Of a stretch of DNA of 64,000 nucleotides, positions 8,870 to 16,349 are shown one piece after another. Under the pieces are notes generated by a model. That model worked only from the letters and a program-made list of their open reading frames with translations, searched no databases and had not been told where the DNA came from. The translations under genes and the position numbers were made by a program. Within the stretch, counting starts at the first letter, position 1; each line of letters starts with the position of its first letter. The stretch is from Ahniella sp. (GTDB lineage: Bacteria > Pseudomonadota > Gammaproteobacteria > Xanthomonadales > Ahniellaceae): positions 1-64,000 of the forward strand of contig JADJRU010000014.1 of the NCBI GenBank assembly GCA_016712105.1, read 5' to 3'.

Positions 8870-9814
8870 ATGGCCAAGCGGATTGGATTGATTGGCGCGC
8901 GGGGCCATGTCGGTGCGGAACTGGTTCGATGGCTTGAGCGCCATTCGCAGTTCGAACTTGGTTTGGCGGTGTCGCGGTCCGTCGTCGGCCAGCCGGTCTG
9001 TGCGCTGATTCCAGAATCGCGTTCGCACCTGCGGTTTGTTGATGACGGTCCGGCAGCAGTGGCGAGTCTTGGGCTCGATGCATTGGTGCTGGCAATGCCG
9101 AACGGCGAATCGGCGCCCTGGGTGGCGGCGGTTGATCGCCTTGCGCCGGAGACGGTCGTGCTGGATCTGTCCGCCGACTGGCGATTCGACGCCGGCTGGT
9201 ACTACGGCCTGCCGGAGCTCACGCGTGACCGTGCCGCAGGACAGAAACGCATCAGCAATCCCGGTTGTTATGCCACCGCAATGCAGTTGGCCATGGCGCC
9301 GTTTGCTGACCTCCTCGACGGTGCGACGCAGTGTTTTGGCGTGTCGGGATACAGCGGCGCCGGCACCACACCCTCCGATCGCAATGATCCGCAGAAGCTG
9401 CACGACAACCTGATGCCATATGCGTCGATCGGCCACGTGCATGAGCGCGAAGTGACCCATCAGCTGGGTCATCCGGTGGAGTTCATGCCGAATGTCGCCG
9501 CTCATTTCCGCGGGATCACGATGACCTGCAACCTGCACTTCCGAAGCCAGCAGACGTTGGCCGGGTTGCAGTCCCTGCTGGTTGCGGCGTATGAACAGGA
9601 GCCGCTGGTCGAACTCACACCGAACGCGCCCTGGGTCACCGCGATTGCCCACAAACCTGGCGCACAGGTGGGTGGACTGACCTTGTCTGCCGATGGCCGG
9701 CGAGCGGTCGTGGTGTCAGTCCTCGACAACCTGCTCAAAGGCGCGGCATCACAAGCCTTGCAGAATCTCAATCTGGCCTTCGGGTTTGCCGAAACGGAAG
9801 GACTGTTGCCATGA
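8870..9814 (+). CDS. argC: N-acetyl-gamma-glutamyl-phosphate reductase
   Basis: NADPH-dependent reductase for the third step of arginine synthesis. The N-terminus IGLIGARGHVGAEL is a Rossmann motif, SNPGCYATAMQL contains the catalytic cysteine, and the SGYSGAGTTPSD stretch and HRF-like HVHEREVTHQLG region are conserved. ATG 8870 is preferred; a GTG at 8867 would add one residue. The gene begins five bases after the argB stop and overlaps the argH start by four bases (ATGA). The length of 314 residues is normal. Confidence 0.95.
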   Translation: MAKRIGLIGARGHVGAELVRWLERHSQFELGLAVSRSVVGQPVCALIPESRSHLRFVDDGPAAVASLGLDALVLAMPNGESAPWVAAVDRLAPETVVLDLSADWRFDAGWYYGLPELTRDRAAGQKRISNPGCYATAMQLAMAPFADLLDGATQCFGVSGYSGAGTTPSDRNDPQKLHDNLMPYASIGHVHEREVTHQLGHPVEFMPNVAAHFRGITMTCNLHFRSQQTLAGLQSLLVAAYEQEPLVELTPNAPWVTAIAHKPGAQVGGLTLSADGRRAVVVSVLDNLLKGAASQALQNLNLAFGFAETEGLLP

Positions 9815-11131
9815 GTACAGACGCGACGAAGCCCGGCGCGGCCACCAATGCGCTGTGGCAGAAAGGCGGCTCCGCGATGGATCCGGCGCTGATGAGCTTT
9901 CTGGCCGGCGAAGATGTGTTGCTCGATCGCGAACTGTTGCCGTTCGATCTGCAGGCCAGCGCCGCGCATGCGCGCGGACTCGCGCAGATCGGCTTGCTGA
10001 CGGACGATGAGTGTTCGGCTTTGTGCCGGGAGTTGGTGGCACTCGGTGAGGCCTTTGCATCTGGCGAGTTCGTGCTGGACGCACGCTTCGAAGATGGTCA
10101 TGCCGCCATCGAGTGGTGGCTCACCGAAAAGCTGGGAGAGCTCGGCAAACGGATCCACACGGCGCGCAGTCGCAACGATCAGGTGTTGGTGGCCCTGCGC
10201 CTGTATGAGCGCTCGGCACTCGATCGGATCGCGGAGCAGGTCCGGAACGTGGCCACCCGAATGGTGTCCCGTGCCGAAGCCGAGGCGATGTGGGTCATGC
10301 CGGGTTACACCCACCTGCAGCGGGCGATGGTGACGTCGACCGGGCAGTGGTGGGCCGCCTATGCGGAAGGGTTCATCGACAATCTGCAATTGCTGGCTGA
10401 CACGCGGGCCTGGATCAACGCCAATCCGCTGGGTACGGCCGCCGGGTTCGGTGTGAACCTGCCGCTGCCGCGTGACCAGGTGTCGGCGTCTTTGGGCTTC
10501 GACCGCCTGCTGCTGAATCCCATGGCCGCTCAGATGTCGCGGGGCAAATACGAGTGGCAAGTGCTGGCGGCTTTGGCACAGGTCCTCGGGGACGTACGTC
10601 GGCTGGCCTGGGACCTGAGCCTGTTCAGCACGGCCGAGTTCGATTTCATCCGTCTGCCGGATACCTTCACCACCGGTTCGAGCCTGATGCCGCAGAAACG
10701 CAACCCGGACGTCATCGAGTTGCTGCGGACAGCGCCGGCGCCTGTGCTGGCCGGGTTGATCGAGTTGGCGACGCTGCAGGGATTGCCCGGGGGCTACCAC
10801 CGGGACCAGCAGGCCGGCAAAGGTCCGGTCTTGCGGACAATTCGGCATACGGAGCTGGTTTTGGCCGTGTTCGGACAGCTGGTTGGACGCGCTGGACTGG
10901 AAATTGGACCGGATGCGGGCCGCGATCGATCCGTCGATGTATGCCACCGACCTGGCGATCGAACTGACCCGCGACGGTGTGCCGTTCCGGGATGCCTACC
11001 GGCAGGCCGCAGCCGAATGGCCCGAGCGGTGTGCCGACCGGACCCCGGAGCAGTCGCTGGCTGCCCGGGTGTCTCCAGGGGCTGCTGGTGCGCCCGAGAT
11101 CGGGCGGCTAAGGGCAAGGTTGGCGGGCTGA
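9811..11131 (+). CDS. argH: Argininosuccinate lyase (one frameshift)
   Basis: Last enzyme of the arginine pathway, cleaving argininosuccinate to arginine and fumarate. The fumarase/aspartase signature GSSLMPQKRNPD is present, as are HTARSRNDQV and MPGYTHLQRA. The reading frame shifts by one base near 10890, where LVGRAGLEIG should read as LVGRLDALDW in the next frame, continuing MRAAIDPSMYATDLA to the true stop at 11129-11131. Without the correction the frame would run on into intergenic repeats. Repaired length is about 440 residues, as in homologues. Confidence 0.9.
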
Positions 11132-11134
11132 GCG

Positions 11135-11214
11135 GTGGTGTGGACCGTTCGATGCAACACAACGCATCGAACGGTCCACACCACTCCTTGTGCTGCGCTG
11201 CGCGCAGCACAAGG
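11135..11214. repeat. Two perfect hairpins directly after argH
   Basis: The first hairpin has perfect 21-bp arms (11135-11155 and 11164-11184) around an 8-base loop and begins four bases after the argH stop. The second has 13-bp arms (11186-11198 and 11202-11214) with a 3-base loop. Neither is followed by a T run, so they may act as Rho-assisted terminators, mRNA stabilisers or mobile palindromes. Confidence 0.7.
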
Positions 11215-11279
11215 GCGAAGTGCTTGCCTAAACCCCTCCCAACCCTCCCCGAACATCGGGGAGGGCTTGCACGGTTTGG
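11215..11279 (+). repeat. Dispersed CCCTCCCCG hairpin cassette, copy 1
   Basis: The hairpin CCCTCCCCG-AACAT-CGGGGAGGG occupies 11243-11265 within a wider conserved block (GTGCTTGCCTAAACCCCTCC ... GGGCTTGCACGG). Almost the same block recurs near 60910-60970 and a shorter form at 24960-25005, each just after the 3' end of a gene. It is a genomic repeat of unknown mobility. Confidence 0.75.
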
Positions 11280-11292
11280 ACAACGGCGCATT

Positions 11293-11315
11293 CGCGGCTG
11301 AAGCCGCTCCCACAG
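11293..11315. repeat. REP-like element, copy 2
   Basis: CGCGGCTGAAGCCGC followed by TCCCACAG is the familiar REP-type palindrome of many gamma-proteobacteria. Copies lie at 23-43 and 25028-25049. Confidence 0.7.
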
Positions 11316-11387
11316 TTGAAAGGGTGCGGCCAACGGTACGGTTTGGTGCCCAATTCGGCCAAAATCCGGCCCGATTCAACAGTTTGC

Positions 11388-11417
11388 TTGTTTGTCCAAG
11401 GCGGTCGTGGCTAGAAT
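11388..11417 (+). promoter_or_regulatory. Sigma-70 promoter of rpsO
   Basis: TTGTTT (11388-11393) and TAGAAT (11412-11417) are separated by 18 bp, a good housekeeping promoter match. Transcription would begin near 11424, giving a leader of about 86 bases before rpsO. Confidence 0.6.
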
Positions 11418-11452
11418 CGCGGTCGCCTTCAGACACAGATCAACCATTCGAT

Positions 11453-11489
11453 GCCGAAACATGGCCAACGCCATGCGCGGGCATTCGGC
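11453..11489 (+). promoter_or_regulatory. Structured rpsO leader, candidate S15 autoregulatory site
   Basis: GCCGAA (11453-11458) pairs with TTCGGC (11484-11489) and encloses a second perfect hairpin CATGGC-CAAC-GCCATG (11460-11475). The structure ends about 20 bases before the rpsO start. S15 autoregulation through leader structures is established in other bacteria; its operation here is inference. Confidence 0.4.
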
Positions 11490-11509
11490 TTCATTTCAGG
11501 TACCAAGCA

Positions 11510-11779
11510 ATGTCATTGACCACTGAACAAACCAAACAAATCATCGACGCGCACAAGCGCAATGCGGCCGACACCGGTTCGCCGGAAGTCCAGGTTGCCC
11601 TGCTGACTGCCAACATCGAAGCACTCAGCCCGCACTTCTCCAAGCACAGCAAGGATCACCACTCACGTCGTGGCCTACTGAAGATGGTGAACCAGCGCCG
11701 CCGCCTGCTGACCTACCTCAAGAGCAAGGATTCGGCCCGTTACAAGGCTCTGATCGAAAAGCTCGGCCTCCGCCGTTAA
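11510..11779 (+). CDS. rpsO: 30S ribosomal protein S15
   Basis: Small-subunit protein that binds the central domain of 16S rRNA. The 89-residue product from ATG 11510 has the family segments DTGSPEVQVALLT, HHSRRGLLKMVNQRRRLL and a C-terminal YKALIEKLGLRR. Upstream in-frame ATGs are ignored because the family begins at MSLT. The promoter at 11388-11417 and a folded leader precede it. pnp starts 20 bp downstream, the classical rpsO-pnp operon. Confidence 0.97.
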   Translation: MSLTTEQTKQIIDAHKRNAADTGSPEVQVALLTANIEALSPHFSKHSKDHHSRRGLLKMVNQRRRLLTYLKSKDSARYKALIEKLGLRR

Positions 11780-11798
11780 GCCGCAAGGAAAATAGCCA

Positions 11799-13889
11799 GT
11801 GGCCAAGCACATCAAGAAATTTCAGTTCGGTAATCATGAAGTTGTGCTTGAGACGGGCGAAATCGCCCGTCAAGCCACGGCTGCCGTGATCGTCAAAATG
11901 CTGGACTCGGTCGTGCTGGTCACGGTCGTAGCCGCCAAGTCGGCGCGGGAAGGTCAAGACTTCTTCCCGCTCACCGTCGACTATCAGGAAAAGTTCTACG
12001 CCGGTGGCCGTATCCCGGGTGGCTTTTTCAAGCGTGAAGGTCGTCCGACCGAACGCGAGACGCTCACCTGTCGTTTGATCGACCGCCCGATCCGCCCGCT
12101 CTTCCCGGAAGAGATGCGCAACGAGATCCAGATCATCGCCACCGTGCTGTCGGCGAATCCGGAACACGAGTGCGACATTCCGGCGATGATCGGTGCGTCC
12201 GCCGCGCTGATGCTCACCGGTCTGCCGTTCAACGGTCCGATCGGTGCTGCCAAGGTCGGTTACATCGATGGCCAGTACGTGCTGAACCCGACCGTTGCCC
12301 AGCTCAAGACCTCGAAGCTCGAACTCGTGGTGGCCGGTACCGACAGCGCCGTGCTGATGGTCGAATCGGAAGCCAAACTGCTTTCCGAAGAAGTGATGCT
12401 CGGTGCCGTCATGTTTGGCCACAAGGCCCAGCAGGCCGTCATCCAGGCCATCAAGGAATTCGCGGCCGAAGTTGGCCCGAAGAAGTTCGAGTGGTCTGCT
12501 CCGGCGAAGAACGTTGCGCTGATCGACGCCATCAAGGGCGCCGTCGGTGATCGTCTGGCTTCCGCCTACCTCGTTCGTGACAAGGGTGAACGCCGCAACG
12601 GCATCAACGCCCTGCGCGGCGAAGTGCATGCCGCCCTGGCTGCACAGAAGGAAGCGAATGGCTGGAAGGACGGCGAGCTCAACAAGGAATTCGCCGAACT
12701 CGAATACAGCACGATGCGCGAAATGGTGCTGAGCACGAAGTCGCGCATTGACGGTCGTGACCTCGTGACGGTCCGCCCGATCACCGTGCGTGTCGGCGTC
12801 CTGCCTCGTACGCATGGCTCGGCACTGTTCACCCGCGGCGAAACGCAGGCGCTCGTCGTCACGACCCTCGGCACCACCCGCGACGCGCAGATCATTGATG
12901 CGCTGGAAGGCGAGTCGAAAGAAGCCTTCATGTTCCACTACAACTTCCCGCCGTTCTCGGTCGGTGAAACCGGTCGTATCGGCGTGCCGAAGCGTCGCGA
13001 AGTCGGCCACGGCCGCCTCGCCAAGCGTGGTGTGCAGGCCGTGACGCCGAGCATGGAAGAGTTCCCGTACGTCATGCGCGTGGTCTCCGAGATCACCGAA
13101 TCGAACGGTTCCTCGTCGATGGCTTCGGTGTGCGGTTCCTCGCTGGCATTGATGGACGCAGGCGTTCCGCTGAAGGCTCCGGTGGCAGGTATTGCCATGG
13201 GCCTGATCAAGGAAGGCGACCGTTACGCCGTGCTGAGCGACATCCTCGGTGACGAAGATCACCTCGGCGACATGGACTTCAAGGTAGCCGGCAGTGCCGA
13301 AGGCATTTCCGCGTTGCAGATGGACATCAAGATCGAAGGCATCACCGAAGAGATCATGCACACCGCGCTGCATCAGGCCCGCGGTGGCCGCCTGCACATC
13401 CTCGGTGAAATGAACAAGGCACTGAGCGAATCGCGCAAGGAATTGTCCGACTTCGCCCCGCGCCTGCTGACCATGAAGATCCACCCGGACAAGATCCGCG
13501 AAGTGATCGGCAAGGGCGGCGCCACGATCCAGGGCATCACCAAGGAAACCGGCACCACGATCGACATCCAGGACGACGGCACGATCATCATCGCTTCGGT
13601 CAACGCCGCTGCAGCTCAGGCTGCCAAGGCGCGCATCGAGTCGATCACGTCGGACGTCGAACCGGGTCGCATCTACGAAGGCAAGGTTGCCAAGCTGATG
13701 GACTTCGGTGCATTCGTCACCATCGCCCCCGGCAAGGACGGCCTCGTGCACGTCTCGCAGATCGCCAACGAGCGTGTCGAGAAAGTCTCCGACAAACTCA
13801 AGGAAGGCGACATCGTGAAGGTGAAAGTCCTCGAAGTCGACAAGCAGGGTCGTATCCGACTCAGCATGAAGGCGGTTGACGAAGCCTGA
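11799..13889 (+). CDS. pnp: Polyribonucleotide nucleotidyltransferase (PNPase)
   Basis: Phosphorolytic 3'-5' exoribonuclease of the degradosome. Two RNase PH domains occupy roughly residues 1-550, followed by a KH domain (HPDKIREVIGKGGATI) and an S1 domain (YEGKVAKLMDFGAFVTI). At 696 residues it is full length and the frame is intact. The start is GTG 11799 with an AAGGAA Shine-Dalgarno. A strong terminator follows at 13923. The long open frame on the opposite strand is only a shadow of this GC-rich gene. Confidence 0.97.
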   Translation: MAKHIKKFQFGNHEVVLETGEIARQATAAVIVKMLDSVVLVTVVAAKSAREGQDFFPLTVDYQEKFYAGGRIPGGFFKREGRPTERETLTCRLIDRPIRPLFPEEMRNEIQIIATVLSANPEHECDIPAMIGASAALMLTGLPFNGPIGAAKVGYIDGQYVLNPTVAQLKTSKLELVVAGTDSAVLMVESEAKLLSEEVMLGAVMFGHKAQQAVIQAIKEFAAEVGPKKFEWSAPAKNVALIDAIKGAVGDRLASAYLVRDKGERRNGINALRGEVHAALAAQKEANGWKDGELNKEFAELEYSTMREMVLSTKSRIDGRDLVTVRPITVRVGVLPRTHGSALFTRGETQALVVTTLGTTRDAQIIDALEGESKEAFMFHYNFPPFSVGETGRIGVPKRREVGHGRLAKRGVQAVTPSMEEFPYVMRVVSEITESNGSSSMASVCGSSLALMDAGVPLKAPVAGIAMGLIKEGDRYAVLSDILGDEDHLGDMDFKVAGSAEGISALQMDIKIEGITEEIMHTALHQARGGRLHILGEMNKALSESRKELSDFAPRLLTMKIHPDKIREVIGKGGATIQGITKETGTTIDIQDDGTIIIASVNAAAAQAAKARIESITSDVEPGRIYEGKVAKLMDFGAFVTIAPGKDGLVHVSQIANERVEKVSDKLKEGDIVKVKVLEVDKQGRIRLSMKAVDEA

Positions 13890-13922
13890 TCGCCTCTTTA
13901 GCCGGAACATCGGCTGGAGCAC

Positions 13923-13951
13923 AAAAAGCCACGCATTCGCGTGGCTTTTTT
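13923..13951 (+). terminator. Intrinsic terminator of rpsO-pnp
   Basis: A perfect 7-bp stem GCCACGC (13928-13934) with GCGTGGC (13939-13945), loop ATTC, is followed by six T. Five A precede it, so it could also work in the other direction. Confidence 0.9.
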
Positions 13952-14066
13952 GTTGGTTCGTGTTCAACGAATCAAGCGGATCCATTGATTGCCCGGCTGT
14001 TAATGAGGTTTCCAGTCCATGGTTGTCTGGGCGTCAAACATCAGCCACCTCATGCTTGATCACTGA

Positions 14067-14090
14067 ATACAAGTACTTGTATAGTATATA
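14067..14090 (+). promoter_or_regulatory. Palindromic operator and -10 region of the toxin-antitoxin operon
   Basis: ATACAAGTACTTGTAT (14067-14082) is a perfect 16-bp palindrome, followed by AT-rich TATAGT/TATATA sequence that could be the -10 box. It lies 31 bp before the toxin ATG, where an XRE antitoxin would bind for autorepression. The AT-rich block stands out against its GC-rich surroundings. Confidence 0.6.
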
Positions 14091-14112
14091 AGGTGTTGTA
14101 TATTTCGGTGGC

Positions 14113-14427
14113 ATGAAGAAGCTATTCTGGATTGGCTCGGCACTCGAAGACCTTCGCGGTTTTCCCGAGAGCGCGCGGATTGAGGCCGGTACGGACTTGC
14201 GGTTGGTTCAACAGGGCGTTGAACCTCGCGATTGGAAGCCGATGCCGGGTGTGGGCAGGGGTGTTCGCGAGATTCGCAACCGGACCAAGGAAGGCGCTTT
14301 TCGTGTCTTCTACATTGTTGAAAGTGCCACGGCGGTCTTCGTACTCCATGCATTCCAGAAGAAGTCGCAACGAACGTCATTGCGGGACATCGATTTGGGC
14401 AAGGCTCGTTTCAAGATGATTCCCTAA
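14113..14427 (+). CDS. HigB/RelE-superfamily toxin (phage-derived Gp49-like family)
   Basis: A 104-residue basic protein with the RelE-like fold pattern: an LFWIGSALEDLRGFP start, GVREIRNRTKEGAFRVFYI central strands and VLHAFQKKSQRT near the end. The last motif is typical of HigB/Gp49-type mRNA interferases. It precedes an XRE antitoxin by 14 bp, the toxin-first order of higBA systems. The target is presumed to be translated mRNA at the ribosome. Base composition of its promoter is unlike that of the neighbours, as expected for a mobile stress module. Confidence 0.85.
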   Translation: MKKLFWIGSALEDLRGFPESARIEAGTDLRLVQQGVEPRDWKPMPGVGRGVREIRNRTKEGAFRVFYIVESATAVFVLHAFQKKSQRTSLRDIDLGKARFKMIP

Positions 14428-14441
14428 GGAGTAGATGAAGC

Positions 14442-14741
14442 ATGCGCAAGAACAATCAGGAAACGATGATCAAGGAATCAAGCGGCAACGTGTTCACCGA
14501 TCTCGGCTTTGATGATGCCGAGGCGCAAGTGCTGGCATTGCGCGCCGACCTGATGGCGCAACTTGAGAAACAGATCAAAGCACGCAAGATGACTCAGGTT
14601 GCAGCGTCGCGGCTTCTTGGTGTCAGTCAGAGTCGCGTGTCGGATCTGAAGCGTGGCAAGGTCGAAAAGTTCAGTCTGGACACGCTGGTGCAGTTCGCAG
14701 CCAAACTTGGCAAACCCGCGAAGATTGAGCTTGCCGCCTGA
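14442..14741 (+). CDS. XRE-family antitoxin, HigA-like
   Basis: A 99-residue protein with a helix-turn-helix in its second half (MTQVAASRLLGVSQSRVSDL, then KRGKVEKFSLDTL). This is the HTH_37-type domain of antitoxins paired with Gp49-like toxins. Its N-terminal part is probably the toxin-binding arm. ATG 14442 is used; Met9 is a possible alternative. It would bind the palindrome at 14067-14082 to repress its own operon. A hairpin follows the stop within one base. Confidence 0.85.
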   Translation: MRKNNQETMIKESSGNVFTDLGFDDAEAQVLALRADLMAQLEKQIKARKMTQVAASRLLGVSQSRVSDLKRGKVEKFSLDTLVQFAAKLGKPAKIELAA

Positions 14742-14769
14742 GGCACCTCTTGACTCGTTCAGAGGTGCC
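14742..14769. repeat. Hairpin after the antitoxin gene, related to the leuB-site repeat
   Basis: GGCACCTCT (14742-14750) and AGAGGTGCC (14761-14769) form a perfect 9-bp stem. The pattern CACCTCTTGAC...GTTCAGAGGTG resembles the last hairpin of the element at 56835-56990 (AACCTCTGAAC...GTTCAGAGGTT), so both may belong to one palindrome family. Confidence 0.5.
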
Positions 14770-14833
14770 GTCAGCGGGGGCGAGAATCCTGAAGCAGGTG
14801 GTTCGGCTTCCGCCGATCAAGTACGAGCGTTTC

Positions 14834-16147
14834 TCAATAAACTACCGGACGATGCGTGAACATCGTCATCAGCGCCAGGCCGCTGGGTGTCACCGAGATC
14901 ATCAACCCTTCGCCGTCGCGATCTTCGTCACCGACCCAGGTTCCGTTCATGAAGTCGGGTGTCGTGACGTTGTTGAAACCCTCCAGCATGCAGGTCTCTG
15001 CAGAGCGGCCCGCGATCAGCAGGTCGAGTGCGTAACCGCCGGTGCCAAAGCGGGCACTGTTGTCGCCAGTGGAGTCCCAGCTGAAGTTGGCCGTGGTGCA
15101 GCTGGTGAACTCGACGCGCATCTTGCCCCAACGTTTCAGCGTGACGTCGTCGGCGTCGAAGGCTTGTCCGAACAGCGTGCCGGTTGCCGAGGTCATGTCG
15201 ATTTCCAGCACGCGGGCGGTGACCTGGCCGGTTCCAACCAGCCAATACTGCGAGCCCACCTGGGTGACATCCACCTTGGCAGTGGTGGTCTCGACATTCG
15301 TTGCACCGTTCATTCCGCCGCTGCTTTCAGGTTGGAACACCACGCCGAGTGATGCGGCGCTGCTGGCATTAAAAATACGGACGGAATTGCCACTGGTCAC
15401 CAGCAGTCGGCCATCGTCTGTGAGTTTCATGCCGGCCGGCGCGGTGACGCCCGCGAACACGCCCTGATAGGCGCCACTCGCATTGAAGCGGAGAATCTGG
15501 TTGCTCCCCTCGCCGCCGACCAGCACATTGCCATTGCCTTCGAAGACCAGGCCGCGCGGACGTCGCAAGCCACCTGCGTTCGCGGCGATGAACGTGCTGA
15601 TCGTGCCGCTTGCGGGGTCATAACGCAGGACAGAGTTGGTGGCGTAACTCGGAATGTAGAGCAGGCCATCGGGGCCGATCTGCATGCCCACTTCAGGGCC
15701 GTCGAGGCCACCGGCGCGTGCTGCCACGGGGGTCGATTTCAGGGCGCCCGTGCGGCCGTCATAGAGCCGGACGCTGTCGCCTTCGAAACCGGCCACATAC
15801 ACGTCCCCTGCGGCGTTAACGGCACTCGAGATCGGCCGGAACGAAGTGCCGGTTTCCACAAAGACATCGACGAAGGCCAGGCTATTTCTGTCGTACCGAA
15901 GGATCCGGCCGTTGTTTTCGGACACCACGTAGATCAGGCCATCGGGTCGGGCAGTGATGGTCTGTGGACCGCTGATGCGGTTCGCGGTGTCGAGTGCCCC
16001 GATCAGTGACCCGGCGCAGGCATCGTAAACCAGGACATTGTTGTTGAAGTAGCCGCTCACCAGGGTGCGGGTGGGCGTGCATTGAGCGAAGCCCTGGGTT
16101 GGGAGACAACACAGCAGGCTCAGCGTGATCAGGATTCGGGTCAACAT
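14834..16147 (-). CDS. Secreted NHL/beta-propeller-type protein
   Basis: A 437-residue protein with a signal peptide (MLTRILITLSLLCCLPTQ) ending near GFAQC, which sets the start at 16147. The body consists of repeats of the type GPDGLLYIPSY, NAAGDVYVAGF and EGNGNVLVGGE, as in NHL or SMP-30/gluconolactonase-like propellers. The C-terminal third (ETCMLEGFNN...MNGTWVGDEDRDGEGL) is a different, probably beta-rich region. It is probably extracellular or periplasmic, with function unknown. It diverges from the regulator gene that starts at 16350. Confidence 0.7.
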   Translation of the reverse strand: MLTRILITLSLLCCLPTQGFAQCTPTRTLVSGYFNNNVLVYDACAGSLIGALDTANRISGPQTITARPDGLIYVVSENNGRILRYDRNSLAFVDVFVETGTSFRPISSAVNAAGDVYVAGFEGDSVRLYDGRTGALKSTPVAARAGGLDGPEVGMQIGPDGLLYIPSYATNSVLRYDPASGTISTFIAANAGGLRRPRGLVFEGNGNVLVGGEGSNQILRFNASGAYQGVFAGVTAPAGMKLTDDGRLLVTSGNSVRIFNASSAASLGVVFQPESSGGMNGATNVETTTAKVDVTQVGSQYWLVGTGQVTARVLEIDMTSATGTLFGQAFDADDVTLKRWGKMRVEFTSCTTANFSWDSTGDNSARFGTGGYALDLLIAGRSAETCMLEGFNNVTTPDFMNGTWVGDEDRDGEGLMISVTPSGLALMTMFTHRPVVY

Positions 16148-16349
16148 GGGGTGCTCCGTCAGAGGGGGCACCAGATTCATGTTTTCCGGTCTCCGAAACG
16201 CGTCCGAAAATCTCCGTTTTTTCTCCGTTTCGGTGATCTGGTTCGATTTGAGGTGTGGGCGAGCGCGAATACTGTGCGCAACTTATCCGTTCGCGCCGAT
16301 CTCGTTTCACATGTTCGAAAACACTGCAGCCCGGCTAAGCTTGTGTCCG

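Noticed and set aside
11718..13985. Long open frame on the reverse strand across pnp
   Set aside because: It is an exact shadow of the intact pnp gene and arises from GC-rich codon bias; it has no recognisable motif or start signal.
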